This document shows, piece by piece, positions 1 through 6,697 of a stretch of DNA of 6,697 nt. Numbering within the stretch: position 1 is the stretch's first letter; each line of letters opens with the position of its first letter. A program made the translations under genes and the position numbers. The notes under the pieces were generated by a model. The model did not search any database and was not told the DNA's origin. It saw only the letters and a program-made list of their open reading frames with translations. The DNA lies in contig RBKG01000206.1 of assembly GCA_003640335.1 (NCBI GenBank), positions 1-6,697 on the forward strand. The letters run 5' to 3'. The stretch comes from Porphyromonas sp. Lineage in GTDB: Bacteria; Bacteroidota; Bacteroidia; Bacteroidales; Porphyromonadaceae.

Positions 1-93
1 GGAATACTAGCCATTATTGATTGGATACAGATAATGGATAGAACTAAAGAAAAGAATTTTCAAGAGCTTTGTTTAGTTCTGCAAAGCTTATAA
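1..93 (+). CDS. C-terminal end of a probable TM2-domain membrane protein (5' partial)
   Basis: An open frame enters from the left edge and ends at TAA 91-93, giving 30 residues that start GILAIIDWIQIMDRTKEKNF. The start GILAIIDWIQIM resembles the end of a TM2 domain, where a second membrane helix typically reads like G-I-W-x-x-I-D-x-I-x-I-x and is followed by a short polar tail. TM2 proteins are small two-helix membrane proteins of unknown role in bacteria. From memory, they often sit beside DUF2752 genes in Bacteroidetes, and the next gene here is DUF2752, which supports the call. Only one helix and the tail are in view, so the family assignment is an inference. A gene ending here is more certain than its identity, because the frame is open to the edge and a terminator-like hairpin follows 14 bases after the stop. 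Confidence 0.5.
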   Translation, partial: GILAIIDWIQIMDRTKEKNFQELCLVLQSL

Positions 94-107
94 ACAAGCA
101 TCGTATC

Positions 108-145
108 TACCATAATCTCTACAGAGGTTATGGTATTTCTTTGTT
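108..145 (+). terminator. Hairpin with T-rich tail, probable intrinsic terminator abutting the next start codon
   Basis: Bases 108-119 pair with 124-135 to form a 12-base-pair stem with one G-T wobble (T116 with G127) around the four-base loop 120-123. The tail 136-145 (TTTCTTTGTT) is mostly T. This is the form of a rho-independent terminator for the gene ending at 93. There is no matching A-rich run on the left side, so it should work only in the + direction. Its T-rich tail runs straight into the ATG at 146, so it could instead be a 5' leader structure controlling the DUF2752 gene. Folding energy was not computed. Confidence 0.65.
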
Positions 146-550
146 ATGAGGATACCTGTATTTTACTATAAGATCTGGGCACTTTTCATTATTGGAGTGA
201 GCTACATGGCAGTAGTCTCACAATTGAAAATTTTTAGATGGACTTGCCCCATTAAAAGGCTAACTCATCTGCCATGTTCAGCTTGTGGAACAACTCGAGC
301 TATTTATCTATTGCTTGATGGTCGATTGAATGAGAGCATTCAAATGAACCCTCTAGGCTTAGTAACAATCCTTTTATGTTTGCTTGCTCTAGTCATCTCT
401 GTAAGAGACCTATTATTGCAAGATTGGCTTCTAGAGAGAGCATATAACCAATTGATTAAGTTTATTTATTGCCACAAAATAGCAGTAATTGTGATTATGG
501 CTATATTATCTCTCTCTAACTGGTGCTGGAATATCTACAAGGGGATATAA
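146..550 (+). CDS. DUF2752 family small membrane protein, function unknown
   Basis: A 134-residue protein with three likely membrane helices at about residues 8-25, 66-87 and 110-127. Between the first two lies the family signature: C34-P35, then LPCSACGTTRA at 42-52, which gives C44 and C47 in a C-x-x-C-G-x-T-R-A motif, then an N-P-L-G stretch at 68-71 opening helix 2. It ends in an N-W-x-W-N-I segment, also typical of DUF2752. The family has no established function. The three cysteines suggest metal binding or redox chemistry at the membrane surface, but this is inference. The start at 146 keeps the whole first helix. A start at Met21 (206) would cut that helix and is less likely. The start is unusual in that a hairpin ends only about 10 bases upstream, and there is no Shine-Dalgarno sequence. 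The length is normal for the family. Confidence 0.85.
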   Translation: MRIPVFYYKIWALFIIGVSYMAVVSQLKIFRWTCPIKRLTHLPCSACGTTRAIYLLLDGRLNESIQMNPLGLVTILLCLLALVISVRDLLLQDWLLERAYNQLIKFIYCHKIAVIVIMAILSLSNWCWNIYKGI

Positions 551-574
551 TAAAACTATTTGTGAGTATTATCG

Positions 575-582
575 TATCTTTG
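575..582 (+). promoter_or_regulatory. Probable Bacteroidetes -7 promoter box for the gltX operon
   Basis: TATCTTTG matches the Bacteroidetes -7 consensus TAnnTTTG exactly. It lies in the only real intergenic gap before the long gene run, 33 bases ahead of the gltX ATG. Transcription would start near 588-592, leaving a leader of about 25 bases. No TTG-type -33 box is seen at the expected distance of 19-21 bases upstream; the nearest TTTG, at 559-562, is too close (12 bases). The call therefore rests on the -7 box and its position. Confidence 0.45.
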
Positions 583-615
583 TGCAAAACAAAAGAATAA
601 ATAGAATATCATATT

Positions 616-2148
616 ATGGCAGAACGTAAAGTTCGAGTGAGATTTGCTCCTAGTCCAACAGGAGCATTACATATAGGAGGAGTGCGTACAGCACTATATA
701 ACTATCTTTTTGCTAAGGCTCACGGGGGAGATTTAATTCTTCGTATTGAAGATACAGATAGTGCTCGTTTTGTCCCTGGAGCAGAAGAGTATATTATAGA
801 AGCGCTTGAGTGGCTAGGTATTAAGTTTGATGAAGGAGTTAGTTATGGCGGTCAGTATGGTCCATACAGACAAAGCGAACGGAGAGATATTTATCGTGAG
901 TATGTAAAGCAATTACTTGAGGCTGGGCGTGCTTACATCGCATTTGATACTCCAGAGGAACTTGAAGATAAGCGCAAGAGCGTAAGTAACTTTCAGTACG
1001 ATGCCACCACTCGTTTAGAGATGCGCAACTCTTTAACGTTAAGTAAAGATGAAGTTGATGCTCTTATTGCATCTGGGCATCAGTATGTTGTACGCTTTAA
1101 GGTAGAGCCTAATGAAGAAGTTCTTGTACATGACTTAATACGTGGTACAGTGAGCTTTAATTCATCGATACTTGATGATAAGGTTCTATATAAAAGTGCT
1201 GATGACCTTCCAACATATCACTTAGCCAACATCGTTGATGACCATTTGATGGAGGTTACTCATGTTATACGAGGAGAAGAATGGCTCCCTAGTGCACCAT
1301 TGCATGTTTTGTTGTATAGAGCTTTTGGCTGGGAGGATACTATGCCACAGTTCTCACATCTGCCATTACTTCTAAAGCCTGATGGCAATGGCAAACTCAG
1401 CAAACGCGATGGTGATAGATTGGGATTTCCTGTATTTCCATTGCGCTTTGTAGACCCTAAAACAGGTGATGTTTCATCTGGTTACAGAGAAAGTGGGTAT
1501 TTACCTGAAGCTGTAGTCAATTTTGTGGCCTTATTAGGCTGGAACCCTGGTGGGGATGAAAGCGAAGTTATGTCTATGGAGCAGTTGATACAGCATTTCA
1601 AGTTAGAGCGTTGTAGTAAGGCTGGAGCCAAATTTGATTATAACAAGGGCTTATGGTTTAACCACTACTATATTCAGCAAGCAGGTAATGATGAATTAGC
1701 TCTCTTACTTGCTCCAACACTTAAAGAGCATGGTATTGAGCTAGATGACGCTAATAAAGATTACGTAGCTAAAGTTATCGGTCTTGTTAAAGAACGTTGC
1801 CAGCGTATTCCTGAGTTATGGGCTCAGTCTTCATTCTTCTTTGTTGCTCCTGAAAGTTATGATGAGAAGACGGTTTCTAAAAGATGGAAAGCTGATACAG
1901 CTAAACAATTGACTGAACTCATAAGCGTATTAGAAGGACTTGACGAAACGCTTCCTATAGAAAGTACAGAAGAGACGGTTAAAGCTTGGATTGAATCTCA
2001 ATCTTATGGACTAGGTGCTGTCATGAATGCTTTTCGTCTTTCTATTGTGGGTGAAAGTAAAGGTCCACATATGTTTGATATAATTAACCTACTAGGTAAA
2101 TCAGAAACTATCGCTCGCCTCAAGCGTGCTATAAGCGTGTTAGGCTAG
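616..2148 (+). CDS. gltX: Glutamyl-tRNA synthetase
   Basis: A cytoplasmic class I aminoacyl-tRNA synthetase that attaches glutamate to tRNA-Glu using ATP. At 510 residues it is full length for the Bacteroidetes form. The Rossmann-fold catalytic domain starts at once with [13 protein letters not shown] (residues 10-22), which holds the HIGH-type motif at 19-22. The second ATP motif, KLSKR, is at 260-264. Residues 41-48 (ILRIEDTD) and 217-222 (HVIRGEE-type) are also standard. The C-terminal part from about 330 is the helical anticodon-binding region. Where many GluRS carry zinc-binding cysteines, this one reads [12 protein letters not shown] (106-117) with none, so it should lack the zinc site. 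Between KLSKR and GYLPEA there are 29 residues, against about 12 in the E. coli type, an insertion I associate with Bacteroidetes. The start follows an A/T-rich leader without Shine-Dalgarno, normal for the phylum. It appears to be the first gene of the operon. Confidence 0.97.
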   Translation: MAERKVRVRFAPSPTGALHIGGVRTALYNYLFAKAHGGDLILRIEDTDSARFVPGAEEYIIEALEWLGIKFDEGVSYGGQYGPYRQSERRDIYREYVKQLLEAGRAYIAFDTPEELEDKRKSVSNFQYDATTRLEMRNSLTLSKDEVDALIASGHQYVVRFKVEPNEEVLVHDLIRGTVSFNSSILDDKVLYKSADDLPTYHLANIVDDHLMEVTHVIRGEEWLPSAPLHVLLYRAFGWEDTMPQFSHLPLLLKPDGNGKLSKRDGDRLGFPVFPLRFVDPKTGDVSSGYRESGYLPEAVVNFVALLGWNPGGDESEVMSMEQLIQHFKLERCSKAGAKFDYNKGLWFNHYYIQQAGNDELALLLAPTLKEHGIELDDANKDYVAKVIGLVKERCQRIPELWAQSSFFFVAPESYDEKTVSKRWKADTAKQLTELISVLEGLDETLPIESTEETVKAWIESQSYGLGAVMNAFRLSIVGESKGPHMFDIINLLGKSETIARLKRAISVLG

Positions 2149-2154
2149 CGGTAT

Positions 2155-3396
2155 ATGAGTATATTATCAAGCCTAGGGAGTTATTCTCTAGATTGTGGGC
2201 TTTCCTTAATTGCGCCATGGCACAGCAAGGTTGGTAGGATGCTTAAAGGACGAGGCGAGACTATTGCTCGTATGAAGCAGATGCTCTCTCCTGAACGCCC
2301 TACAATATGGGTGCATGTTTCTTCTCTTGGTGAGTTTGAGCAGGGCAGACCTCTTATAGAAGCAATCCGAGAACGCTATTCGAATTATCAAATACTCGTT
2401 AGCTTCTATAGCCCATCAGGATATGAAGTGCGGTCAGACTATAAAGGTGCTGATTGCGTTGTTTATTTTCCGGGTGATACACCACGAGTCGTACGCAGAT
2501 TTTTGGATGTAGCAAAACCAGAAATTGCGATATTTGTCAAGTATGATTTCTGGCCAGTAACTCTGGAAGAACTTAAGAAGCGAGGAATAGCAACGTACGT
2601 TGTCTCTGCTATCTTTAGGAAAGATCAAGCATTCTTTCAATGGTATGGGACATGGTATAGGAGTTTGCTACACTGCTTCACACATATTTTTGTGCAAGAC
2701 GCAAGTTCTGTAGAGCTACTAAAAGCTTATGGGATATCAGAAGTATCTGTAGCTGGCGATACCCGTTTTGATAGAGTGGAGGCAATATCTAAAAATGGAA
2801 AGAATATCTCTGAGATTGAGCAACTGAAGGCTTTGGGAGAGCCCTTGGTAGTTGTAGGTAGTTCTTGGTCCGAAGATGAAGCACCTATTCTAGACTATCT
2901 AGAGACTCATAAGGGCTTTAGGCTAATTCTTGCTCCTCATGAATTGGAAGAAGAGCGTATAGCAAAGATTGAACAAAGGTTTGGTAACCAAGCCGTACGT
3001 TTATCCTTTCTTGAAGCTAATCAAATAAGTCTAGAAAGTGTACGTGTTTTGATTATCGATTGCTTTGGGCTACTTTCTAGTTTGTATCGTTATGCTGATT
3101 TAGTTTATATCGGGGGAGGATTTGGCAAAGGTATTCATAATACGGTAGAAGCTGCTGTTTATGGAGTCCCTATCATATTTGGTCCTAGGTATGATAAATT
3201 TAGAGAAGCAAAACTGCTAATAGAGAAAGGTGGAGCTTTTCCCGTTAGCAATACTCAAGAGATATTTGAGACATTTGATGCATTACTGAAAGATTCTCAA
3301 CTTAGAGTTAGTGCTGGACAAGCTTCTAGAGAAGTAGTAGAGTCTCAGCTTGGAGCTACAGAAAAAATACTGTCATTGTTAGAACTGAAATCATGA
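2155..3396 (+). CDS. waaA: 3-deoxy-D-manno-octulosonic acid (Kdo) transferase
   Basis: A GT-B fold glycosyltransferase of family GT30 (also called KdtA) that moves Kdo from CMP-Kdo onto the lipid A precursor at the cytoplasmic face of the inner membrane, the first step of LPS core assembly. The 413-residue length is normal. A short hydrophobic N-terminus (about 5-21) and the LKGRGE segment (30-35) match the membrane-associated family start. The acceptor-domain motif SSLGEFEQGRP is at 56-66; E60 corresponds to the catalytic-base glutamate of the family. The donor half shows GDTRFDR (201-207), GSSWSEDE (235-242), APHE (260-263), GGGFGKGIHNTVEAA (320-334) and FGPRYDKFREA (342-352), the Bacteroidetes variant of the CMP-Kdo site. 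How many Kdo units it adds cannot be read from sequence. It starts 6 bases after gltX and its stop overlaps the tsaD start. Confidence 0.94.
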   Translation: MSILSSLGSYSLDCGLSLIAPWHSKVGRMLKGRGETIARMKQMLSPERPTIWVHVSSLGEFEQGRPLIEAIRERYSNYQILVSFYSPSGYEVRSDYKGADCVVYFPGDTPRVVRRFLDVAKPEIAIFVKYDFWPVTLEELKKRGIATYVVSAIFRKDQAFFQWYGTWYRSLLHCFTHIFVQDASSVELLKAYGISEVSVAGDTRFDRVEAISKNGKNISEIEQLKALGEPLVVVGSSWSEDEAPILDYLETHKGFRLILAPHELEEERIAKIEQRFGNQAVRLSFLEANQISLESVRVLIIDCFGLLSSLYRYADLVYIGGGFGKGIHNTVEAAVYGVPIIFGPRYDKFREAKLLIEKGGAFPVSNTQEIFETFDALLKDSQLRVSAGQASREVVESQLGATEKILSLLELKS

Positions 3397-4433
3397 ACAC
3401 TAAAGAAGCCAATCAACTACTTATATTAGGAATAGAGAGTAGTTGTGATGATACATCAGCAGCAGTGCTAAGGGGAAATACACTCCTCTCTAATGTGATA
3501 GCATCTCAGGCTGTACATAAAGAGTATGGGGGAGTCGTTCCTGAACTTGCATCTCGTGCGCACGAGCAGAACATTCTACCTGTAGTAAGTGAAGCAATAA
3601 AGCGAGCTGGTATTTCTGCTAATGACCTTGATGCGATTGCTTTTACAAGAGGTCCAGGGCTTTTAGGATCTCTCCTTGTTGGTGTTAATTATGCTAAGGG
3701 ATTAGCAATGTCTCTAGGGATACCAATGGTTGAGGTTAATCACCTTCATGCGCATGTTATGGCTCACTTTATAGAAGAGAAAGGTGAAGAACATCAGAGT
3801 CCGGAGTATCCATTCCTTTGCTTGCTCGTTTCTGGAGGTAATTCTCAAATAATCTTGTGCCACAGCCCATACAAAATGGAGATTGTTGGTCAGACTATTG
3901 ACGATGCAGCAGGAGAAGCATTTGATAAATGTGCAAAGGTTATGGGGTTGGGCTATCCAGGTGGTCCTATTGTGAATAGGTTAGCAAACGAAGGAAATCC
4001 TCATGCCTTTAAGTTTGCGAAACCTAATGTACCTGGCTATGACTATAGCTTTAGTGGCTTGAAGACTTCTTTCTTATATACATTAAGAGATGAGATAAAG
4101 CTTAACCCAAACTTTGTAGAAGAGAATAAAGAAGACTTGTGTGCATCTCTCCAGTATACGGTTATTGAGATTCTGATGAAGAAGCTTAGGTTAGCCGCAA
4201 AAGAACTAAAAATCAAGCATGTCGCAGTTGCTGGTGGAGTTTCAGCAAATACTGGTTTGAGAGAAGCGTTTGTAGATCATGCTCGACGTTACGGCTGGAG
4301 CATATATATTCCTAAGTTTGCTTACACTACAGATAACGCAGCAATGGTTGCGATGAGTGGTCATTATAATTATTTAGAGGGTAAGCAGAATGAGATGGAT
4401 ACCGTTCCTTATGCACGCGTAACAATGAACTAA
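3393..4433 (+). CDS. tsaD: tRNA N6-adenosine threonylcarbamoyltransferase TsaD
   Basis: The catalytic subunit for t6A, the modified A37 next to the anticodon of tRNAs reading ANN codons. With TsaB and TsaE it transfers the threonylcarbamoyl group from the TsaC product, threonylcarbamoyl-AMP, to tRNA. The protein has 346 residues, the usual size, and an ASKHA (actin-like) fold. Visible motifs are GIESSCDDTSAAV (13-25), the metal-binding H-x3-H at H117 and H121 within NHLHAH, LVSGGNSQ (145-152), DDAAGEAFDK (170-179), AGGVSAN (280-286) and TTDNAAM (312-318) with the conserved aspartate. All key residues are present. TsaB, TsaC and TsaE are not in this window. The ATG overlaps the waaA stop as ATGA (3393-3396), suggesting coupled translation, and the next gene begins 13 bases after its stop. 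Older names are gcp and ygjD. Confidence 0.97.
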   Translation: MNTKEANQLLILGIESSCDDTSAAVLRGNTLLSNVIASQAVHKEYGGVVPELASRAHEQNILPVVSEAIKRAGISANDLDAIAFTRGPGLLGSLLVGVNYAKGLAMSLGIPMVEVNHLHAHVMAHFIEEKGEEHQSPEYPFLCLLVSGGNSQIILCHSPYKMEIVGQTIDDAAGEAFDKCAKVMGLGYPGGPIVNRLANEGNPHAFKFAKPNVPGYDYSFSGLKTSFLYTLRDEIKLNPNFVEENKEDLCASLQYTVIEILMKKLRLAAKELKIKHVAVAGGVSANTGLREAFVDHARRYGWSIYIPKFAYTTDNAAMVAMSGHYNYLEGKQNEMDTVPYARVTMN

Positions 4434-4446
4434 AGAGAGAACTAAT

Positions 4447-5865
4447 ATGCATAATATTCTGAAGAAGGTTTCTGTTCTTGCAACGGCTATGAGCCTTAGC
4501 GCAGGTTCTGCAATAGTCTATGGACAAAGCTGTAGACACGGACTATCTTGGGTAATCAGTCAAAATCCCTCATGGGGTTTTGGGCGCCCTGTTGTAACTA
4601 GGGTCCTACCTTATAGCTCTGCAGAGGAATCAGGTTTTAAAACTGGGGATATTATAGAACGCATTGATGGTTATAGTACGGATAGATTGACTCCGGAGCA
4701 AATAGTAATGCTCCTCAGTAGTTCTAATCAATTACATACTATTCAGATAAGCAATATCAATGCAATTCATAAGCGCCGTATTCTTAGCTATCATTGTAAG
4801 CCCAGTAATGGTCTTGCAGAGAGAGAACTAGCTGAGCTATTTTCTTTGTATAGTACAGAGGATGCTAGTCTGGAATATGTGACTTATCCCTATAATTACA
4901 CATATTCGCCTAGTTATAATCTTCTGAATATTCAGAATTATGCTTTCGCAAAGCCTACATATAAAGGGGAAGAATCCTTAAATATTCTGATAGATAAAGC
5001 ACTACGTAGTAAAGGGCTAAATTCAACATCATCTTCAGATATTATTGTTTCAACTAACTATCGTATAGATACTCTTAGGAACTCTGATACAGTCGAAGGA
5101 GCTCAAGCTGAAGTCTATGGTCTGTCTTGGCGATACGATGATAATGACAAAGAATTAAAACCGTATCCTATCTACAGTCAAACTCAACGTGGGGTAGAGT
5201 TTGCTCAATATATGATAACGTTAGAGTTAAGACTACAGAATAAATTGACTAGAGAGATCCTTTGGAGGTGTGAGGCTAAAGACTATCTAAGCGAATACAT
5301 GTCTGTTGAAGATTACGCTGAGCAAGCTATCCCTACTATGTTAATAGGCTTTCCTTTTGCGATGCAGGTGAATGCTCCTAGATTGGCATTACGTTCTTTA
5401 CGTTATAATTATACGGGTATAGTTTATGACAAAAATAACCTAGGCTTAGTTGTAGACGTTGAGGATACATCTCCAGCAATGAAAGCAGGATTACATCCTG
5501 GAGATAATATTCGCTCTATAAATGGTCTCCCTCTAGATAAAACAAATACGTCAGATTATTTAGCTCAGTATTTCCGTACAGCTGAGCGTCTAGATCGATA
5601 TCGAGATAAGGCTCTGCCACCACTAAAATCACTCGTAAGTAATTTATCAGTTCCTTATTGGAATATGGCAGATTACGATAATATTGCCTCAGTACTAGGG
5701 CAAGCTAAGTGGGGGGCAGCATTTTCGTATCTCTTTGGCTTTAGAGCCTATACTCCAGCTAAGGAGGGTAAAGCTATTATCTATGAAATTCAAAGAGGAG
5801 GAGAGACATACTATGTCCCTATCATTCCAGAAAGAAGGAATGAATCATGCGCTTATCCTTACTAG
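4447..5865 (+). CDS. Secreted two-PDZ protein with a DUF4136-like middle domain, function unknown
   Basis: A 472-residue exported protein. The N-terminus is a signal peptide (KK at 6-7, hydrophobic core about 8-24, likely cleavage after YG at 25-26). C29 lacks a proper lipobox, so it is probably not a lipoprotein. PDZ1 spans about 40-118, with SSAEESGFKTGDIIERIDG at 57-75 as the core. Residues about 145-305 look like DUF4136: a beta strand ending NYAFAKP, then helix LNILIDKALRSKGL (178-191), then SDIIVSTNY (197-205), and later REILWRCEA (269-277). PDZ2 begins near 322 with TSPAMKAGLHPGDNIRSING at 341-360; its last strand appears to be IIYEIQRGGETYYVPII (444-460), separated by roughly 70 extra residues. 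No protease triad is seen, so it is probably a periplasmic or outer-membrane binding or scaffold protein. The PDZ domains and signal peptide are firm, the DUF4136 match is by eye. It lies 13 bases after tsaD. Confidence 0.8.
   Translation: MHNILKKVSVLATAMSLSAGSAIVYGQSCRHGLSWVISQNPSWGFGRPVVTRVLPYSSAEESGFKTGDIIERIDGYSTDRLTPEQIVMLLSSSNQLHTIQISNINAIHKRRILSYHCKPSNGLAERELAELFSLYSTEDASLEYVTYPYNYTYSPSYNLLNIQNYAFAKPTYKGEESLNILIDKALRSKGLNSTSSSDIIVSTNYRIDTLRNSDTVEGAQAEVYGLSWRYDDNDKELKPYPIYSQTQRGVEFAQYMITLELRLQNKLTREILWRCEAKDYLSEYMSVEDYAEQAIPTMLIGFPFAMQVNAPRLALRSLRYNYTGIVYDKNNLGLVVDVEDTSPAMKAGLHPGDNIRSINGLPLDKTNTSDYLAQYFRTAERLDRYRDKALPPLKSLVSNLSVPYWNMADYDNIASVLGQAKWGAAFSYLFGFRAYTPAKEGKAIIYEIQRGGETYYVPIIPERRNESCAYPY
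5833..5840 (+). promoter_or_regulatory. Possible ribosome binding site for the cvfB start at 5847
   Basis: AGAAGGAA lies 6 bases before ATG 5847, inside the end of the PDZ gene. It is the clearest Shine-Dalgarno-like element I noticed at a gene start here and favours 5847 over the ATG at 5868. Bacteroidetes genes rarely depend on such sites, and the bases also encode residues of the upstream protein, so the support is modest. Confidence 0.3.
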
Positions 5866-6697
5866 AGATGAAACTAAAGTTAATACATTCAAAACAATCG
5901 CCTAATTACGCTTTAGGACGAATTTGCTCATTAGAAGTTTTAAGGCTAGTGTCTATAGGCGCGTACTTAGAATGGAGTAACGAAGATGGTGTTCTCTTGC
6001 CTAAGAAATATTTGCCTGATGGAGTTCAAGTGGGAGACAAGTTAAACGTATTCATTTATCATGATAATGAAGGTCGTTTGATTGCTACAACACTACAACC
6101 CTATGCACAAGTGGGAGAAGTTGCTTTACTTGATTGTGTTTCTGTAACGGCTGCGGGTGCCTTTCTAGATTGGGGAATTCATAAAGATGTATTTGTACCC
6201 TTTTCAGAGCAGAATGATCGAATGCAAGAAGGTCATAGCTATATAGTTTATCTGTATGTAGACCATGTGAGTGAGAAAATTGTGGCTTCAGCCAAACTCG
6301 GTAAACATATTGGTAATAAGTTGCCAGATTATACTCCTGGTACGGAAGTCCAAGCTATAATCACGGGGCGCAATGATGTCGGATTTCGTGCTATCGTTGA
6401 TCATAGCTATTGGGGGATACTTTACTTTGATAGTTTAGATGCTCATGAGTTAAACAGAGGTCTTTCTGTTAAGGCTTATATCATTCGCACTCGTGAAGAT
6501 GGGCGCCTGGATCTTAGCCTTAATCCAATAGGGTATAATAAACTTCTAGGGGATGCGGAAAAACTTCTAGATTTACTCAAGAAAAATGCTAATAAGCTTA
6601 CTGTTGGAGATAAAAGTGATGCTGGCGAAATATATAAACAAACAGGTCTAAGTAAAAAGAGTTTTAAGTCTGCTATAGGTCGCTTATATAAAGAGCG
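5847..6697 (+). CDS. cvfB: CvfB-type S1-like RNA-binding protein (3' partial)
   Basis: An open frame from ATG 5847 runs off the right edge, with about 283 residues in view. It matches CvfB: several S1-like OB-fold segments followed by a C-terminal winged helix. Family landmarks are GAYLEW (38-43), DGVLLPKKYLPDG (47-59), IATTLQPYAQVGE (79-91), GAFLDWGIHKDVFVPFSEQ (103-121), SYWGILYFD (186-194) and REDGRLDLSLNP (216-227), then the winged helix with TGLSKKSFKSAIGRLYKE (265-282). Only the last few residues should be missing. CvfB proteins bind RNA; the Staphylococcus aureus member affects virulence gene expression, but the role in Bacteroidetes is not known to me. The start is uncertain: 5847 overlaps the PDZ gene by 19 bases and has a purine-rich AGAAGGAA at 5833-5840, whereas ATG 5868 (Met8) leaves a 2-base gap and fits family N-termini better. 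Confidence 0.88.
   Translation, partial: MRLSLLEMKLKLIHSKQSPNYALGRICSLEVLRLVSIGAYLEWSNEDGVLLPKKYLPDGVQVGDKLNVFIYHDNEGRLIATTLQPYAQVGEVALLDCVSVTAAGAFLDWGIHKDVFVPFSEQNDRMQEGHSYIVYLYVDHVSEKIVASAKLGKHIGNKLPDYTPGTEVQAIITGRNDVGFRAIVDHSYWGILYFDSLDAHELNRGLSVKAYIIRTREDGRLDLSLNPIGYNKLLGDAEKLLDLLKKNANKLTVGDKSDAGEIYKQTGLSKKSFKSAIGRLYKE

Noticed and set aside
100..579. Nine-base repeat ATCGTATCT at 100-108 and 571-579, before DUF2752 and before gltX
   Set aside because: Too short to be meaningful alone. The second copy overlaps the -7 box, but the first is followed by ACC and not TTTG, so it is not a matching promoter.
2206..2391. Minus-strand open frame of 61 codons
   Set aside because: It lies wholly inside waaA, whose motifs are clear, and its product has no recognisable feature.
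2434..2640. Minus-strand open frame of 68 codons
   Set aside because: It is antisense to waaA, with no family motif and no start signal. It is a shadow of the real gene.
4313..4320. TAAGTTTG, a -7-like box 127 bases before the PDZ gene (also at 821-828 and 4010-4017)
   Set aside because: All three copies fall in coding sequence, the 4313 copy has no -33 partner, and a six-base-defined motif is expected by chance at about this rate.
4447..4536. Lipoprotein signal ending at C29 of the PDZ protein
   Set aside because: The residues before the cysteine are G-Q-S, which do not form a lipobox. Cleavage by signal peptidase I after Y-G is more likely.
4327..4539. Minus-strand open frame of 70 codons across the tsaD/PDZ junction
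   Set aside because: It is opposite the conserved tsaD C-terminus and the signal peptide of the PDZ gene, and its protein looks random.
1..6697. Defence system, mobile element, CRISPR array, toxin-antitoxin pair or RNA gene
   Set aside because: Every gene from 616 on is assigned to a core family or a plain exported protein. I saw no transposase, terminal repeats, tRNA-like fold or regular spaced repeats.

Overview
The window looks like a stretch of core chromosome from a Bacteroidota species, probably in the Bacteroidales and possibly close to Porphyromonas. The clues are the Bacteroidetes versions of GltX (extra segment after KLSKR, no zinc-type cysteines) and of WaaA (C-terminal GGGFGKGIHNT instead of the proteobacterial GGS..GGHNPLE type), A-rich leaders with little Shine-Dalgarno signal, and a TAnnTTTG-type -7 box before gltX. 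Base composition is moderately AT-rich and looks even throughout. The genus is a guess from gene content. All genes read on the + strand.

Left part (1-615): the last 30 codons of a probable TM2-domain membrane protein, a strong hairpin with a T-rich tail, then a small three-helix membrane protein of the DUF2752 family. The hairpin ends just before the DUF2752 start codon, so it is either a terminator for the upstream gene or a structure that limits DUF2752 expression. A 65-base gap with a probable promoter follows.

Right part (616-6697): a compact run of five genes that is probably one operon: gltX (glutamyl-tRNA synthetase), waaA (Kdo transferase), tsaD (tRNA t6A synthesis), a secreted two-PDZ protein with a DUF4136-like middle, and cvfB (S1-like RNA-binding protein, cut by the window end). 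Junctions are 6 bases, a 4-base ATGA overlap, 13 bases, and either a 19-base overlap or a 2-base gap depending on the cvfB start. Three products serve translation or RNA (GltX, TsaD, CvfB) and two serve the envelope (WaaA and the PDZ protein), so the operon ties growth-linked functions together.

I found no RNA gene, CRISPR array, insertion sequence, phage gene or toxin-antitoxin pair. No clearly new system is visible. The least explained items are the PDZ protein with its split second PDZ domain, and the TM2/DUF2752 pair with its start-abutting hairpin.
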